A stretch of 64,000 nt of DNA, from contig CAVQGZ010000007.1 in assembly GCA_963712175.1 (NCBI GenBank), positions 211,286-275,285 on the forward strand, written 5' to 3'. Shown here in pieces: positions 53,385-61,939 of the stretch. How positions within the stretch are numbered: position 1 is the stretch's first letter; each line of letters begins with the position of its first letter. The stretch comes from CAVQGZ01 sp963712175 (GTDB lineage Bacteria > Actinomycetota > Actinomycetes > Jiangellales > Jiangellaceae). Made by a program: the position numbers and the translations under genes. The notes under the pieces are model-generated. The model made no database searches. It was not told the DNA's origin and saw only the letters and a program-made list of their open reading frames with translations.

Positions 53385-54146
53385 ATGCGTTGGACGGGGA
53401 TCGGTCTCGGCGTGGCAGTCGGTGCGTTGGCGACCGTAGCGGTCTGGACGCGCCGGTCCATGCGGTCCGGCGCGACGGTCGAGGAGATCTCCTCACCAAG
53501 CACCGCGCAGGACTGGTTCGACAGTGTGCCCGGCTCGCGGGTGCGCATCGTGCGCGCGATGTCGATCGATGCCCCCCCAGAGACGGTGTGGCCGTGGCTG
53601 GCGCAGAACGGGCGCGGCGCGGGCTGGTTCAGTTGGGAGCGCCTGGACAACGGCGGCCGCGCGTCGGCGCGGCACATCGTGCAGTGGATTCCCGAACCGG
53701 CCGTCGGGGACGCGGCCGGAATCGGCTACCTGCGCGGTCTCCAACCGCGGCGAGAGATTGTCTGGTGGGCGCCGAACGACCCGTTCCTTGGCGCGCCGAC
53801 GTGGTCGGCGTGGCAGTACACGGTCACCGGCCAGGGCGACGGCTCACGGGTAGTGATGCGCGTGGACATCGCCGCCACCGGCGCGCTCCGCTGGGTGCCG
53901 TTGCTTGCGACACCTCTGGTCGACGCGATCATGGCGCAGCGACAGTTCTGCAACCTCAAGGGTCTCGTCGAGCGGTACGGAGCCCGCACTACCGACCCTG
54001 ACAACCCCGAGACCGGAGCCCGGGACCAGTACCAGCTCTTCCACGTCATCTACGCCGCCGGCGGCGAGGCCGGCGTGCCCGGTGTCGAGAACGCCCAGCA
54101 GGCGCGGACCTGGGCTGAGACCGACGGCGTCCTGCCCGAATCCTGA
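53385..54146 (+). CDS. SRPBCC-family protein, membrane-anchored
   Basis: The 253-residue protein has a short hydrophobic start (TGIGLGVAVGALATVAVW) and an SRPBCC domain with MSIDAPPETVWPWLAQNGRGAGWFSWERLDNGGRASARHI and GDGSRVVMRVDIAATGAL. It belongs to the same subfamily as the gene before it. GAGGAG lies six bases before the ATG. Its stop is nine bases before the next start. Confidence 0.85.
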   Translation: MRWTGIGLGVAVGALATVAVWTRRSMRSGATVEEISSPSTAQDWFDSVPGSRVRIVRAMSIDAPPETVWPWLAQNGRGAGWFSWERLDNGGRASARHIVQWIPEPAVGDAAGIGYLRGLQPRREIVWWAPNDPFLGAPTWSAWQYTVTGQGDGSRVVMRVDIAATGALRWVPLLATPLVDAIMAQRQFCNLKGLVERYGARTTDPDNPETGARDQYQLFHVIYAAGGEAGVPGVENAQQARTWAETDGVLPES

Positions 54147-54155
54147 GGGGGAGAC

Positions 54156-54605
54156 ATGGACCAGATCTTCCCCGGCGCCAACATCGTCGCCGGCGTCCTT
54201 GTCCTCATCGTCGGGTTCGGCCTGCACTTCGGAGGCCAGCTGATCTCGGTCGTCAACTGGGACCTCGCCACCAGGTGGGGACTCCAGGAAGCCGGCAAGC
54301 GACCCGAGTACCGCGTCTACGAACACGGCATCGCCATGGCCGACGTACTCATCGGCTGGACCTACGCGGTCGCCGGAATCGGACTCCTCATCGACGCATC
54401 CTGGGGCTACCTCTGGGCATGGATCCCCGGAGCCATCCTGACCTACCACGCGCTCAGCTTCTGGTTCTGGACAGGCGGCCAACTCGCGTCCGGCGATCAC
54501 GACGCCACCACCAGGCAGCCGTTCCGCTCCATCTGGACGACGGCAAACCTGGCAACCGGCCTCCTGACGATCCTCGTGGCCAACTCCCAGACCTTGGTTC
54601 AATGA
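54156..54605 (+). CDS. Four-helix membrane protein of the SRPBCC operon
   Basis: The 149-residue protein has four hydrophobic segments (IVAGVLVLIVGFGLHFGGQLISVV, VLIGWTYAVAGIGLLIDASWGYL, IPGAILTYHALSFWFWTGG, TANLATGLLTILVA) and conserved-looking Glu/His residues (YRVYEHGIAMAD). Family unknown. GGGGG lies just upstream and the gap to the SRPBCC gene is nine bases, so the three products likely act together at the membrane, perhaps in lipid handling (inference). Confidence 0.75.
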   Translation: MDQIFPGANIVAGVLVLIVGFGLHFGGQLISVVNWDLATRWGLQEAGKRPEYRVYEHGIAMADVLIGWTYAVAGIGLLIDASWGYLWAWIPGAILTYHALSFWFWTGGQLASGDHDATTRQPFRSIWTTANLATGLLTILVANSQTLVQ

Positions 54606-55286
54606 CCGGATCACAACCTCAGTCGTGGCGCACATCGGTGATGGCCAGGGCGCCAGTTGCGGCAGTAGGCGAACGCAATGCCCTCCCAGCGCCGGCGGTT
54701 GCGCGCGTTGAGTGCTGCTCTCGGTGTGCGACCTTCGCGGCGAGGCCCGGCACATGCGGCGCACGCTGCGGGTACGGCCAACCCCTCGCGGGACGCCCGG
54801 CGGCTCTGGACGGAGGCCGCTCGCGAGGCGCTGGTCGCCGAGGCAAGGCGGCGTCGAAGAGATCCGGACGCGGGCCGTCGAGCTGCCTGACACTCAAGGA
54901 GTGGGGTCGTCCCGGTACGCGGCGGCCCCCACTCACGGGGCCTTTCTGCGTTTCACGCTCATGCCGAGCTGAGAGCCGCCCTCACAGATCGGCTTCTGCG
55001 GGGTGATGGCCCGCGTCACTTCGCCCAGAAGCGGGCGCACCACGAGCAACCGGCATGATGCCGAGAGTCGGGCCTTGCAGCGGTTGCTGGTGAGAGCCCT
55101 GGCGTGCTTTCTGCCACCCAGACACGACCCAGCCTTGGCCCCGTAGTTCTTGGCCTGGAAGCCGCTGCCAACTATCGGGCGTCGCCGCCTGCCGGAGTTG
55201 GTGATCGCGATGCCCGGCCCGAGGGCTTTCGGGACCTAGGACTCTGGAAGCTCGACATGACCGGCAGGACCTTCATGCGGTGGGTG
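54606..55286. other. Intergenic region with a terminator-like hairpin
   Basis: About 680 bases. A plus-strand frame at 54678-54890 gives an Arg/Ala-rich 70-residue peptide of doubtful reality. GAGTGGGG (54899-54906) and CCCCACTC (54927-54934) can form an eight-base-pair stem, and TTTCTGCGTTTC follows at about 54943. No other gene is seen. Confidence 0.4.
54899..54950 (+). terminator. Possible transcription terminator hairpin
   Basis: The stem GAGTGGGG/CCCCACTC has a 20-base loop and is followed by GGGGCCTTTCT. The T-run is short, so intrinsic termination is uncertain; it lies downstream of the SRPBCC operon. Confidence 0.3.
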
Positions 55287-55366
55287 CCTGCGGCACCGAG
55301 CCGCAGGAGCAGCAGGCCGCTGGGCACGGCCGGGGTGGGACCAGGGCCGAAGGGGGGCCCATCGCG
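55287..55366 (+). promoter_or_regulatory. 5' leader with conserved hairpin, SRPBCC copy 2
   Basis: CCTGCGGC (55287-55294), five bases, GCCGCAGG (55300-55307), then AGCAGCAGG, then GAAGGGGGG before the ATG at 55367. The stem is identical to that before the paralogue at 27989, as are the 17 bases GCCGCAGGAGCAGCAGG; the loop is ACCGA here and GGGGA there. Distance from stem to start is 59 versus 55 bases. Confidence 0.6.
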
Positions 55367-55804
55367 ATGAGCAGCACGTCGTTGCAGCGCAGCATCCACA
55401 TCGACGCACCCGTGGAGAAGGTCTTCGACTTCGTCAAGGACCCGAAGAACACGTTCGAGGCGTTCTTCGAAGGGGCGTCGACGGTCGCCGAGAAGGACAT
55501 CGCTCCGGATGCAGGGGAGGGTTCCGTCTGGAGTTGGCAGAGCCACCTGCTCTTCCTTCCCTTCCACGGGACCCTGACGCGCCAGGACTACGTCCCCCAC
55601 GAGCGTATCGTCGACCACTCCTCCACCGGGGTGACGTGGACCTACACCTTCGAACCAGACGAGACAGCTACGACGCTTGCCCTGGAGGTCGAGGTCTCCA
55701 GCCCAGTGCCGTTCCTGGACAAGATCGAAGTGAAGGTCTTCTCGAAGGGTGAGAGCGACCTAGTCACCTGGCTCGGCAGCATCAAGAAGGCGATCGAGAC
55801 CTAG
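55367..55804 (+). CDS. SRPBCC-family protein (START-like fold), copy 2
   Basis: The 145-residue protein starts LQRSIHIDAPVEKVFDFVKDP and ends SIKKAIET, closely matching the 27522-27989 gene in opening, strand order and end. The middle differs (FEGASTVAEKDIAPDAGEG, FHGTLTRQDYVPHERIVDH). It should bind a small hydrophobic molecule. It is followed after 48 bases by a methyltransferase gene. Confidence 0.87.
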   Translation: MSSTSLQRSIHIDAPVEKVFDFVKDPKNTFEAFFEGASTVAEKDIAPDAGEGSVWSWQSHLLFLPFHGTLTRQDYVPHERIVDHSSTGVTWTYTFEPDETATTLALEVEVSSPVPFLDKIEVKVFSKGESDLVTWLGSIKKAIET

Positions 55805-55852
55805 CGGCGGCGCCTCCCGGCCAACAGCCCGTAGCGAGGAGGGAAGCACGGT

Positions 55853-56626
55853 ATGCGTCGGCTTGTCGTCATCGGGGCCGCGGTCGCTGTCCTGGCGTAC
55901 ATCGTCATTCGCCGGAGGGACACCGAGCCCGGTGTGCCGGGCACGCTCCCAGAAGGTGCGGGCAGCGGTACCAACTCTCGGTTCAATGGACCGCTCTACG
56001 TCGCGGTCGCGAAGAGGTTGGCCTTGCGCCCGGACGACGAGCTGCTCGACGTCGCCTGCGGCGAGGGAGCGTTCCTCGCCGGCTACGCCACCTGCGCCGC
56101 TCAGGTGGCCGGTGTTGACCTCTCGGACGCGAAGATCCGTCTGGCCCGCCAGCGACTCTCGGAACGCATCACGGCGGGAACGGCGGAGGTCGTTGAGGGC
56201 GACGCCGGGAAGCTTCCATGGGGCGACGACCACTTCAGCGTCGTTACCTCCATGGACGCCTTGACGCTCATGCCCGATCCCGAGCGGGTCCTGGCCGAGA
56301 TCTGCCGCGTGCTGCGTCCCGGGGGGCGGGCTGTGATGCAGGTGGGCTGGCGAGTCCCTGACGGCACCGAGACCCACAGGCGCCTGCGCATGGCGTGGGT
56401 CTGGGACGAGGCCGAGGTGCGACGGATGACCGAGGCCGCCGGGTTCCGCGATGTGACGGTCTCCTACATAGCCATTGGCGGTGACAGCAGCCTCCTCAAC
56501 GGTCTCGGCAGGTTGTTGATGGGCACCGACGAGCTCAGGCTCGTCGAAGCGCTGAAGCCCGCGACGATGGCACCGAGCGACACGCCGACCGAGGCACCGA
56601 ACCTCCGTTCGGCCCCCGACGCGTAG
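55853..56626 (+). CDS. Membrane-anchored class I SAM-methyltransferase
   Basis: The 257-residue protein has an N-terminal hydrophobic segment (VVIGAAVAVLAYIVI, residues 5-19). The Rossmann methyltransferase domain follows with motif I LLDVACGEGAFL (residues 64-75), GVDLSDAKI for ribose binding, VVTSMDALTLMPDPERVLAE and LRPGGRAVMQVGW. The anchor and SRPBCC neighbour suggest a lipophilic substrate. It is probably in one transcript with the SRPBCC gene. Confidence 0.88.
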   Translation: MRRLVVIGAAVAVLAYIVIRRRDTEPGVPGTLPEGAGSGTNSRFNGPLYVAVAKRLALRPDDELLDVACGEGAFLAGYATCAAQVAGVDLSDAKIRLARQRLSERITAGTAEVVEGDAGKLPWGDDHFSVVTSMDALTLMPDPERVLAEICRVLRPGGRAVMQVGWRVPDGTETHRRLRMAWVWDEAEVRRMTEAAGFRDVTVSYIAIGGDSSLLNGLGRLLMGTDELRLVEALKPATMAPSDTPTEAPNLRSAPDA

Positions 56627-56964
56627 CCGCGACTCGGCAGCCTGTCCTCCTCCCACAACCCGACGGGTCGAGACGACCCTCGGAAGGGGAGAAGCGCCAC
56701 CGCTGACGGAGGCGCCACCCGCGGCCACCCCGAGTCCGCAAGTTCTCCCAGGCCGGGTACGCCGGATCAAGACGGCGTGCCCCGTCGAGCCGCTGAAGCC
56801 GGAGCCGCGGAAGGTCGTCATCCGGCAGGCTGATCTTGCTGCCTCGTTGTGCCCGACGTCGCCGACTTGCGGCATACCGCCGCCTGTGGACGCATCACGA
56901 CCCGGCGTGGTTTCCGCCCAATGTGGGGCAGGTTCACTTCGCCCACTATGGGGCAGGTCTTCTG

Positions 56965-57276
56965 CTACAGCTCGAGGACCAGCCGCAGCGCGGCGTCGAC
57001 TTGGCGAAGCTCGATGAACGTCAGTCGGCCGGCAGGGTCGCCGAGCCTGGAGGGGTCGACTGCCGAGGTTTGCTCGACCAAGACACGGGTGGTCGTCCCG
57101 GCGACCTCTACCTCGGGCCGGAAGCTCGCTGGCCTCGCAGAGGTGGATGTCGGTGCGACCAGCCAGGTCGAGAGCGGTAGGTCGTCGGACTGGACGATCA
57201 CGGCGTAGCGGGGCCCCGCCTGCTCTCGCCCCCGAACGTTGCGGGGAGCCCGAAGGCGGTAGACGTCACCACGCAC
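56965..57276 (-). CDS. mazF: MazF-type endoribonuclease toxin
   Basis: The 103-residue protein starts RGDVYRLRAP, contains GPRYAVIVQSDDLPLSTWLVAPTS and VLVEQTSAVDPSRLG, the PemK/MazF barrel with the conserved Arg and Thr/Ser of the RNase site. The GTG at 57276 lies inside the antitoxin gene (11-base overlap). It should cleave mRNA when the antitoxin is lost. Confidence 0.9.
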   Translation of the reverse strand: MRGDVYRLRAPRNVRGREQAGPRYAVIVQSDDLPLSTWLVAPTSTSARPASFRPEVEVAGTTTRVLVEQTSAVDPSRLGDPAGRLTFIELRQVDAALRLVLEL

Positions 57277-57499
57277 GCAGGCTCTCCATGTCGCGCAAGA
57301 CCTGCGCAGCCTCCGCTCTGTCCCGCTCGTCAGCGGCGAGGGTCTCTGCCTCGCTGCGCAGTTTCGCCCGCGCCCGTTCGCGGGCGGCGGTGATGAGCGC
57401 CGCGCGCACGGCTGTCGAGACTGGGGTGCCATCGCTGGTCAGAACGTCCAACGCGCGAACGGCGTCTTCGTCGGGCCGAAAAGTGATCGTGTCAGCCAT
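57266..57499 (-). CDS. MazE-like/ribbon-helix-helix antitoxin
   Basis: The 77-residue protein reads ADTITFRPDEDAVRALDVLTSDGTPVSTAVRAALITAARE at the start, a ribbon-helix-helix pattern, and then a charged helix (AKLRSEAETLAADERDRAEAAQVLRDME) that should bind the toxin. The ATG at 57499 is preferred to a codon six residues upstream. Confidence 0.87.
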   Translation of the reverse strand: MADTITFRPDEDAVRALDVLTSDGTPVSTAVRAALITAARERARAKLRSEAETLAADERDRAEAAQVLRDMESLRAW

Positions 57500-57662
57500 G
57501 CCCCCATTGTCGCACAACCTGTAAGACAGGCGTGCATAGCCAGCCCTTCAGCGCCGCGAGTCGCGTTGCCCTCGCAGGCATGCTGCCTTTAGCCGCCTGT
57601 CGACCTCGTGACGGGGGCCGTGTTCCCGAGGTGCTGATGCTTCGGGTGCTGGCGTTGATGGG

Positions 57663-57875
57663 CTAGGCCTGCTCGACGATGAGTAGGAAGTCAACCTTGC
57701 GAGTTACTCCGTAGATCTGGGCCAGGGTCGTCTTCTTGATGTGCGGGATGATGGCCACGACCTCGCCGGACAAGCCGTTCAGGAAGGCCTCCAACCGGGA
57801 GGCGTCCTTCTCCATGTCGATGTCGAAACGGTGCACTCGGTAGCTCACGTCGGCCGTCCTTCCCTTCCTCACCAC
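57663..57875 (-). CDS. Small conserved-looking hypothetical protein (70 aa)
   Basis: The sequence SYRVHRFDIDMEKDASRLEAFLNGLSGEVVAIIPHIKKTT then IYGVTRKVDFLLIVEQA alternates strand and helix like a small ferredoxin-fold domain (DUF4177-like). The start at 57875 is preceded by GGAAGGG. Function unknown. Confidence 0.7.
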   Translation of the reverse strand: MVRKGRTADVSYRVHRFDIDMEKDASRLEAFLNGLSGEVVAIIPHIKKTTLAQIYGVTRKVDFLLIVEQA

Positions 57876-58089
57876 GCTTGTCCTGTGTCCTCGACGAGGT
57901 CAAGGGGCAGGAGACCGGTCCTGTTCGGCCAGCACGAGTGCCAATGAACTCCGGTGGCCCAGGGACTGTCGCGGCAGACGAGGGTCGGGGAAGCGCACGT
58001 CATACCGCCGCCCGCGAAGCCCTGCCTCGTCCCTGCCCGTCGGGCCCGTCTCTCTTGCGGTGCCGGTGGCACCACGGCGAGCATGAGCA

Positions 58090-58921
58090 ATGATCAGTCG
58101 GCGTCGCCGGGGGCTCGGGCGTGGCCTTCTGGTGGTGCTGCTGCTCGTGGGGATGGTGTGCGATGGTGTGGGCTCTGCAGCGTCAGCTGATCTACTTCCC
58201 CGACTCCACACCGGTGCCGGCTGCCGCCGACGTCATCCCTGGTGCCCGCGACGTCACGCTCCACACGGCCGACGGACTCGAGCTGGGTGCCTGGTTCGTC
58301 CCGGCGGCAGGCCCCGTGGACACGGGGATGGTGGTGCTGGTCGCGCCCGGCAACGGTGGCAACCGGGCAGGCAGGGCCGGGCTCGCCGAGGAGCTGAGCC
58401 GCCGTGGGCTCGCCGTGCTGCTGATGGACTACCGCGGCTACGGCGGCAACCCGGGCGCCCCCAGCGAGGACGGCCTCGCCGCCGACGCGGACGCCGCCGT
58501 GCAGGCCCTGACGGACCTCGGGTACCCAGCGCAGCGGACCCTCTACTTCGGCGAGTCCCTGGGCTGCGGCGTCGTCGCGGCACTCCAGGCCCGGCACCCG
58601 CCCGCGGGGATCGTGCTCCGCTCGCCCTTCACCGACCTCGCCGACGTGGCAGCCCACCACTACCCCTGGCTGCCGGTGCGCACCCTGCTGCGCGACCGGT
58701 TCCCCGTCCTGGAGCACCTCGCCACCAGCGACGTGCCGGTGACGGTCATCTACGGCGACCGCGACTCCGTGGTCCCCACCGTGCTCAGCGCCCGCGTCGC
58801 CGACCACGCCCCCGCCCTGGCCGAGCGGGTCGTGCTCACCGATGCCGACCACAACGACCCCGTCATGTTCGGGCCCCGAGTGGCCGCCGCGGTCGCCCGG
58901 CTGGCACACAACGTGACCTGA
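58090..58921 (+). pseudogene. Membrane-anchored alpha/beta-hydrolase disrupted by a 10-bp tandem duplication
   Basis: The ATG at 58090 begins an N-terminal anchor (RRRRGLGRGLLVVLLLVGMV) in one frame. From about 58165 the frame changes to WALQRQLIYFPDSTPVPAAA, followed by an intact BEM46/FrsA-like hydrolase: LVAPGNGGN, LLMDYRGYGGNPGAPSE, elbow LYFGESLGCGVVAAL with its Ser, acid in VTVIYGDRDSVVP and late His in DADHNDP. The bases 58152-58161 (gatggtgtgc) and 58162-58171 (gatggtgtgg) are a tandem duplication; deleting one copy restores a single frame reading VGMVWALQRQLIYF. A shorter product could start at the ATG in the duplication, without the anchor. Confidence 0.8.
58152..58171 (+). repeat. 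10-bp tandem duplication that breaks the hydrolase frame
   Basis: Two adjacent copies, gatggtgtgc and gatggtgtgg, nine of ten bases identical. The extra ten bases shift the reading frame by one. Confidence 0.85.
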
Positions 58922-59121
58922 AGCGCCAGACCCCCAACGCGCGAACGCGCGTGCCGCTAGAGACCGCGTCACAGCGGCGCGTAGCGTCCGCTCGCGGCAG
59001 CGCACCAAGGTGCCACGTGCGGCATGACGGCGCGGGTCAGACTCCCGTGGTCAATTGGGGTGCGCGCTCGTGCCAGTGCTTGCGTCGACGCGGCGGACTG
59101 GAGCCCATTGCTTCGGATTGG

Positions 59122-59376
59122 TCACTCGAACTGCGCGTAGTACGTGCTGGTGCCAATCAGGAACCCGACGATCACGGCCACGACGGTGATCATGACGGCG
59201 AGGACGATGCTCAGCCCCCATCGAGGTTCTCGCCCCCGGTGGCGACGGGCCTGGGCGATCTACGCCGCACAGCCGATGACGACCGCCAGCCCCATACCGG
59301 TCCGCCCGGCGAAGGAGACGTGCCCCTTGGAGTCGGCCTTGCGGGTCACCGACAGCCCGCTGGTCGGCTTACGCAC
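59122..59376 (-). pseudogene. Small two-helix membrane protein with an internal amber codon
   Basis: On the minus strand a frame starts at a GTG (59376 or 59349) and reads TRKADSKGHVSFAGRTGMGL then AVVIGCAA, one TAG (59260-59262), then IAQARRHRGREPRWGLSIVL and AVMITVVAVIVGFLIGTSTYYAQFE with a TGA at 59122-59124. Both halves are protein-like, each with one hydrophobic helix. A Trp codon (TGG) changed to TAG is the simplest cause. Family unknown. Confidence 0.5.
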
Positions 59377-59407
59377 GCGGCGACGCCATCAGGGTGTGCC
59401 AGTCACC

Positions 59408-60187
59408 TCACGCGACCTGTATCGAGCGCTTGGACAGGCCCATCCAGAAGCCGTCGATGACGGTCTCAGCGGCGGATTCCGGGTCTGCGGCCAGTCCGAG
59501 CGTGACGAACAGTGGCGCGAAGTGTTCAACCGTGGGATGCGCGTAGGGCATGCCCGGCGCTGTGTGCCGGAAGTCCAGGAGCTCGTCGACCGCGCCGCGT
59601 GCGAGCACGTCGGACACCCAGGCGTCGAACTCGGCGGACCAGCCGGGCGCCGCGGCGTCGGGGCGCCAGTCGGTCAGGAACGGCAGGCCATGGGTGGTGA
59701 AGCCGGACCCGAGCACCAGGACCCCATCGTCACGCAAGGGCCGCAGGCGCCGTCCGAGCTCGAGCAGGCGCTCAGGATCGAGGGTGGGCAGCGACATCTG
59801 CAGCACCGGCACGTCCGCGTCCGGGTACATCGCAGTGAGCGGCACGTACGCGCCGTGGTCAAGCCCGCGGCGCGGCTGGTCGACCACCGGCTCGGTGTCG
59901 GGCATGAGCGCGCGGATCCGATCGGCCAACCAGGGCGCCGGCGGCGCCGGGTACCGCACCCGGTAGTACTTGCGGTCGAACCCGGCGAAGTCGTAGACCA
60001 GCGGCACACCCGGCTCAGTGGCGCCGAGCGCGAGCGGCGCGGACTCCCAGTGCGCGGACACCATCAGCACCGCGCGGGGGCGCGGCAGCCCCTGTGCCAG
60101 GTCAGACAGCTGCCCCGGCCAGACCGGGTCGTCCACCAGCGGCGGAGCACCATGGCTCAGGTAGACACCCGGCATGCGCAGGCTCAT
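59408..60187 (-). CDS. Class III extradiol dioxygenase (LigB/YgiD, 4,5-DOPA-dioxygenase-like)
   Basis: The 259-residue protein has metal-binding histidines His12 (SHGAPP), His46 (SAHW) and His222 (VEHFAPL), with His166 (TTHGLP) and His111 (LDHGAY) also in conserved positions. It should open an aromatic diol ring using a ferrous or zinc site; E. coli YgiD cleaves DOPA. The start at 60187 is downstream of a perfect-arm inverted repeat. Confidence 0.9.
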   Translation of the reverse strand: MSLRMPGVYLSHGAPPLVDDPVWPGQLSDLAQGLPRPRAVLMVSAHWESAPLALGATEPGVPLVYDFAGFDRKYYRVRYPAPPAPWLADRIRALMPDTEPVVDQPRRGLDHGAYVPLTAMYPDADVPVLQMSLPTLDPERLLELGRRLRPLRDDGVLVLGSGFTTHGLPFLTDWRPDAAAPGWSAEFDAWVSDVLARGAVDELLDFRHTAPGMPYAHPTVEHFAPLFVTLGLAADPESAAETVIDGFWMGLSKRSIQVA

Positions 60188-60201
60188 GACCCCTCAACAT
60201 C

Positions 60202-60215
60202 GTTGACAAGTCAAC
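60202..60215. promoter_or_regulatory. Candidate operator GTTGAC-AA-GTCAAC
   Basis: Six-base arms separated by two bases lie 15 bases upstream of the dioxygenase start, within the ~190-base gap to the MFS gene. The size suits a MarR-type repressor, which often controls aromatic-compound genes. No regulator is adjacent. Confidence 0.4.
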
Positions 60216-60376
60216 CATTCCGAGTGTTGGGACGGCCCGTCGCGGCGCTGCCGGCGACTGACGGCGAGGTCGGGTCATGGCCGTGTGGGCCTGATCGGTC
60301 GCGGTGGCGGAACGAGAACGAGACGGCAGTGACCATCGGCGCCGCGACGAGAACGGCAAGGCAGCACTGGCTCCGA

Positions 60377-61831
60377 TCAGGCTGTCTCTGGCTGGGGGTC
60401 GTTGGGGAGGCATGCGTCGAGTGTGCTGGGTATGGCCAGCGCAGCAAGGCCGGAGACAGCCAGCAGACCTGCGCAGATGAGCATGGCCGGCGCGAACCCG
60501 GCCGTCAGTGCGGCCGGGTCGGCGTAGTCCTCACCGGACAGACCCACCAGGGTCGGAAGGGCGGCGATGGCGATGAGTCCTCCGGCACGGCTGATCGCGT
60601 TGTTGACCCCGCTCGCTGTGCCCGCGAGCCGGTCTGGCGCGGCGGCGAGCACCGTAGTGGTCAGGGGCGCCACCAGGATGACGAGGCCGACAGCGAAGAC
60701 GAGCAAGCCTGGCAGCACGCCAGTCAGGTACGAGGTGTCCCTGTCAATCGTGGCCAGCCACGCCACACCGATGGCTGCGACGAGCGGACCTGCGACAAGG
60801 GGCGGGCGTGGCCCGACCCGCTCCGGCAGCGCGCCCGCCCGCGCCGAGAACAGCAGCAGAACAACCGGGATGGGCAGGCTGGCCAGCCCCGCCGCGACCG
60901 GACGGTAGCCCAGCGACGTCTGCAGCTGGATGACGAGGAAGAAGAGCATGCCGCTCAGCGCCGCGTACACCCCGAGCGTGACCACGTTGGTGACGGCGAA
61001 GGTTCGGTTGCCGAACAGGCCGAGAGGAAGCATCGGCGCGGGCGCACGGGCCTCCCACCAGACGAAGGCGACGCCGGCCAGAACAGCCAGGACGGCAGCG
61101 CCCACAACGACACGCGGATCGCTCGACGCCCCCTCCCCGCCGGCGAACACCAGGCTGGTCGTCAACGCACCGAGGGCCAGCACCGCGAGCAACGCTCCCG
61201 ACCAGTCCAGGCGCTGCTGCGCCGACGGGTCAGTGCTCTCCGGCACGAACCGGGCGGTCAGCAGAAGGGCGGCAGCAGCGACAGGGACGTTGACCAAGAA
61301 CACCCATCGCCAGTTGACCTCGGTGAGCCATCCGCCGAGCGGGGGCCCAACAGCCGGGGCCAGGCCCACGATGCCCGCCCACATGCCGATCGCCCGACCA
61401 CGGTCCGCGCGGACGAAGCTGGCCTGGATGATGGCCAGCGAGCCGGGCGTCACCAAGGCACCGGCGACACCCTGCAGCGCGCGGGCACCGATGAGCACCT
61501 CGACGGTGGGTGCCGCCGCGCACAGGCCGGACGTGACGGCGAACGCCACGATTCCCCACACGTACACCCGGCGACGCCCCAGCCGGTCCGCCAGGGATCC
61601 GCTCACCATGATGAACGCGGCCAGGGTGAGCGTGTACCCGGTCACGACCCACTGCAGCTCGGCGAAGGTCGCGTCCAGATCCGCCCCGATCGTGGGCAAC
61701 GCGACGTTGACCACGGTGGCGTCCAGGAAGGCGATCGCGCTCCCGGTCACCACAGCCAGCAGCAGCCCCCAACCGGCGCGGGTGCCATAGCGGACATGTC
61801 CCGCGACCACGGGTGCACCAGCAGGGCTCAC
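60377..61831 (-). CDS. MFS multidrug exporter, DHA2/EmrB type
   Basis: The 484-residue protein has ~14 hydrophobic segments. Helix 1 reads SAIAFLDATVVNVALPTIGADL, loop 2-3 GSLADRLGRRRVYVWG, and helix 5 GIVGLAPAVGPPLGGWL. Substrate unknown. Its neighbour dioxygenase is on the same strand downstream. Confidence 0.9.
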   Translation of the reverse strand: MSPAGAPVVAGHVRYGTRAGWGLLLAVVTGSAIAFLDATVVNVALPTIGADLDATFAELQWVVTGYTLTLAAFIMVSGSLADRLGRRRVYVWGIVAFAVTSGLCAAAPTVEVLIGARALQGVAGALVTPGSLAIIQASFVRADRGRAIGMWAGIVGLAPAVGPPLGGWLTEVNWRWVFLVNVPVAAAALLLTARFVPESTDPSAQQRLDWSGALLAVLALGALTTSLVFAGGEGASSDPRVVVGAAVLAVLAGVAFVWWEARAPAPMLPLGLFGNRTFAVTNVVTLGVYAALSGMLFFLVIQLQTSLGYRPVAAGLASLPIPVVLLLFSARAGALPERVGPRPPLVAGPLVAAIGVAWLATIDRDTSYLTGVLPGLLVFAVGLVILVAPLTTTVLAAAPDRLAGTASGVNNAISRAGGLIAIAALPTLVGLSGEDYADPAALTAGFAPAMLICAGLLAVSGLAALAIPSTLDACLPNDPQPETA

Positions 61832-61939
61832 CCCCCTACCGTCCCAGGAACGGGGCGACCGCGAGCCGGGACGGTCGTCAGGAACTACGAACGCGGGCCA
61901 TGGTTCTCGCCCCTAGCCGGGGGCGCCGTCAGGCTCCCG

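Noticed and set aside
54678..54890. A 70-residue Arg/Ala-rich gene
   Set aside because: No ribosome-binding site and composition typical of GC-rich non-coding DNA; kept only as a note in the gap.
58141..58180. Programmed ribosomal frameshifting in the hydrolase
   Set aside because: There is no slippery heptamer and the tandem duplication explains the frame change completely.
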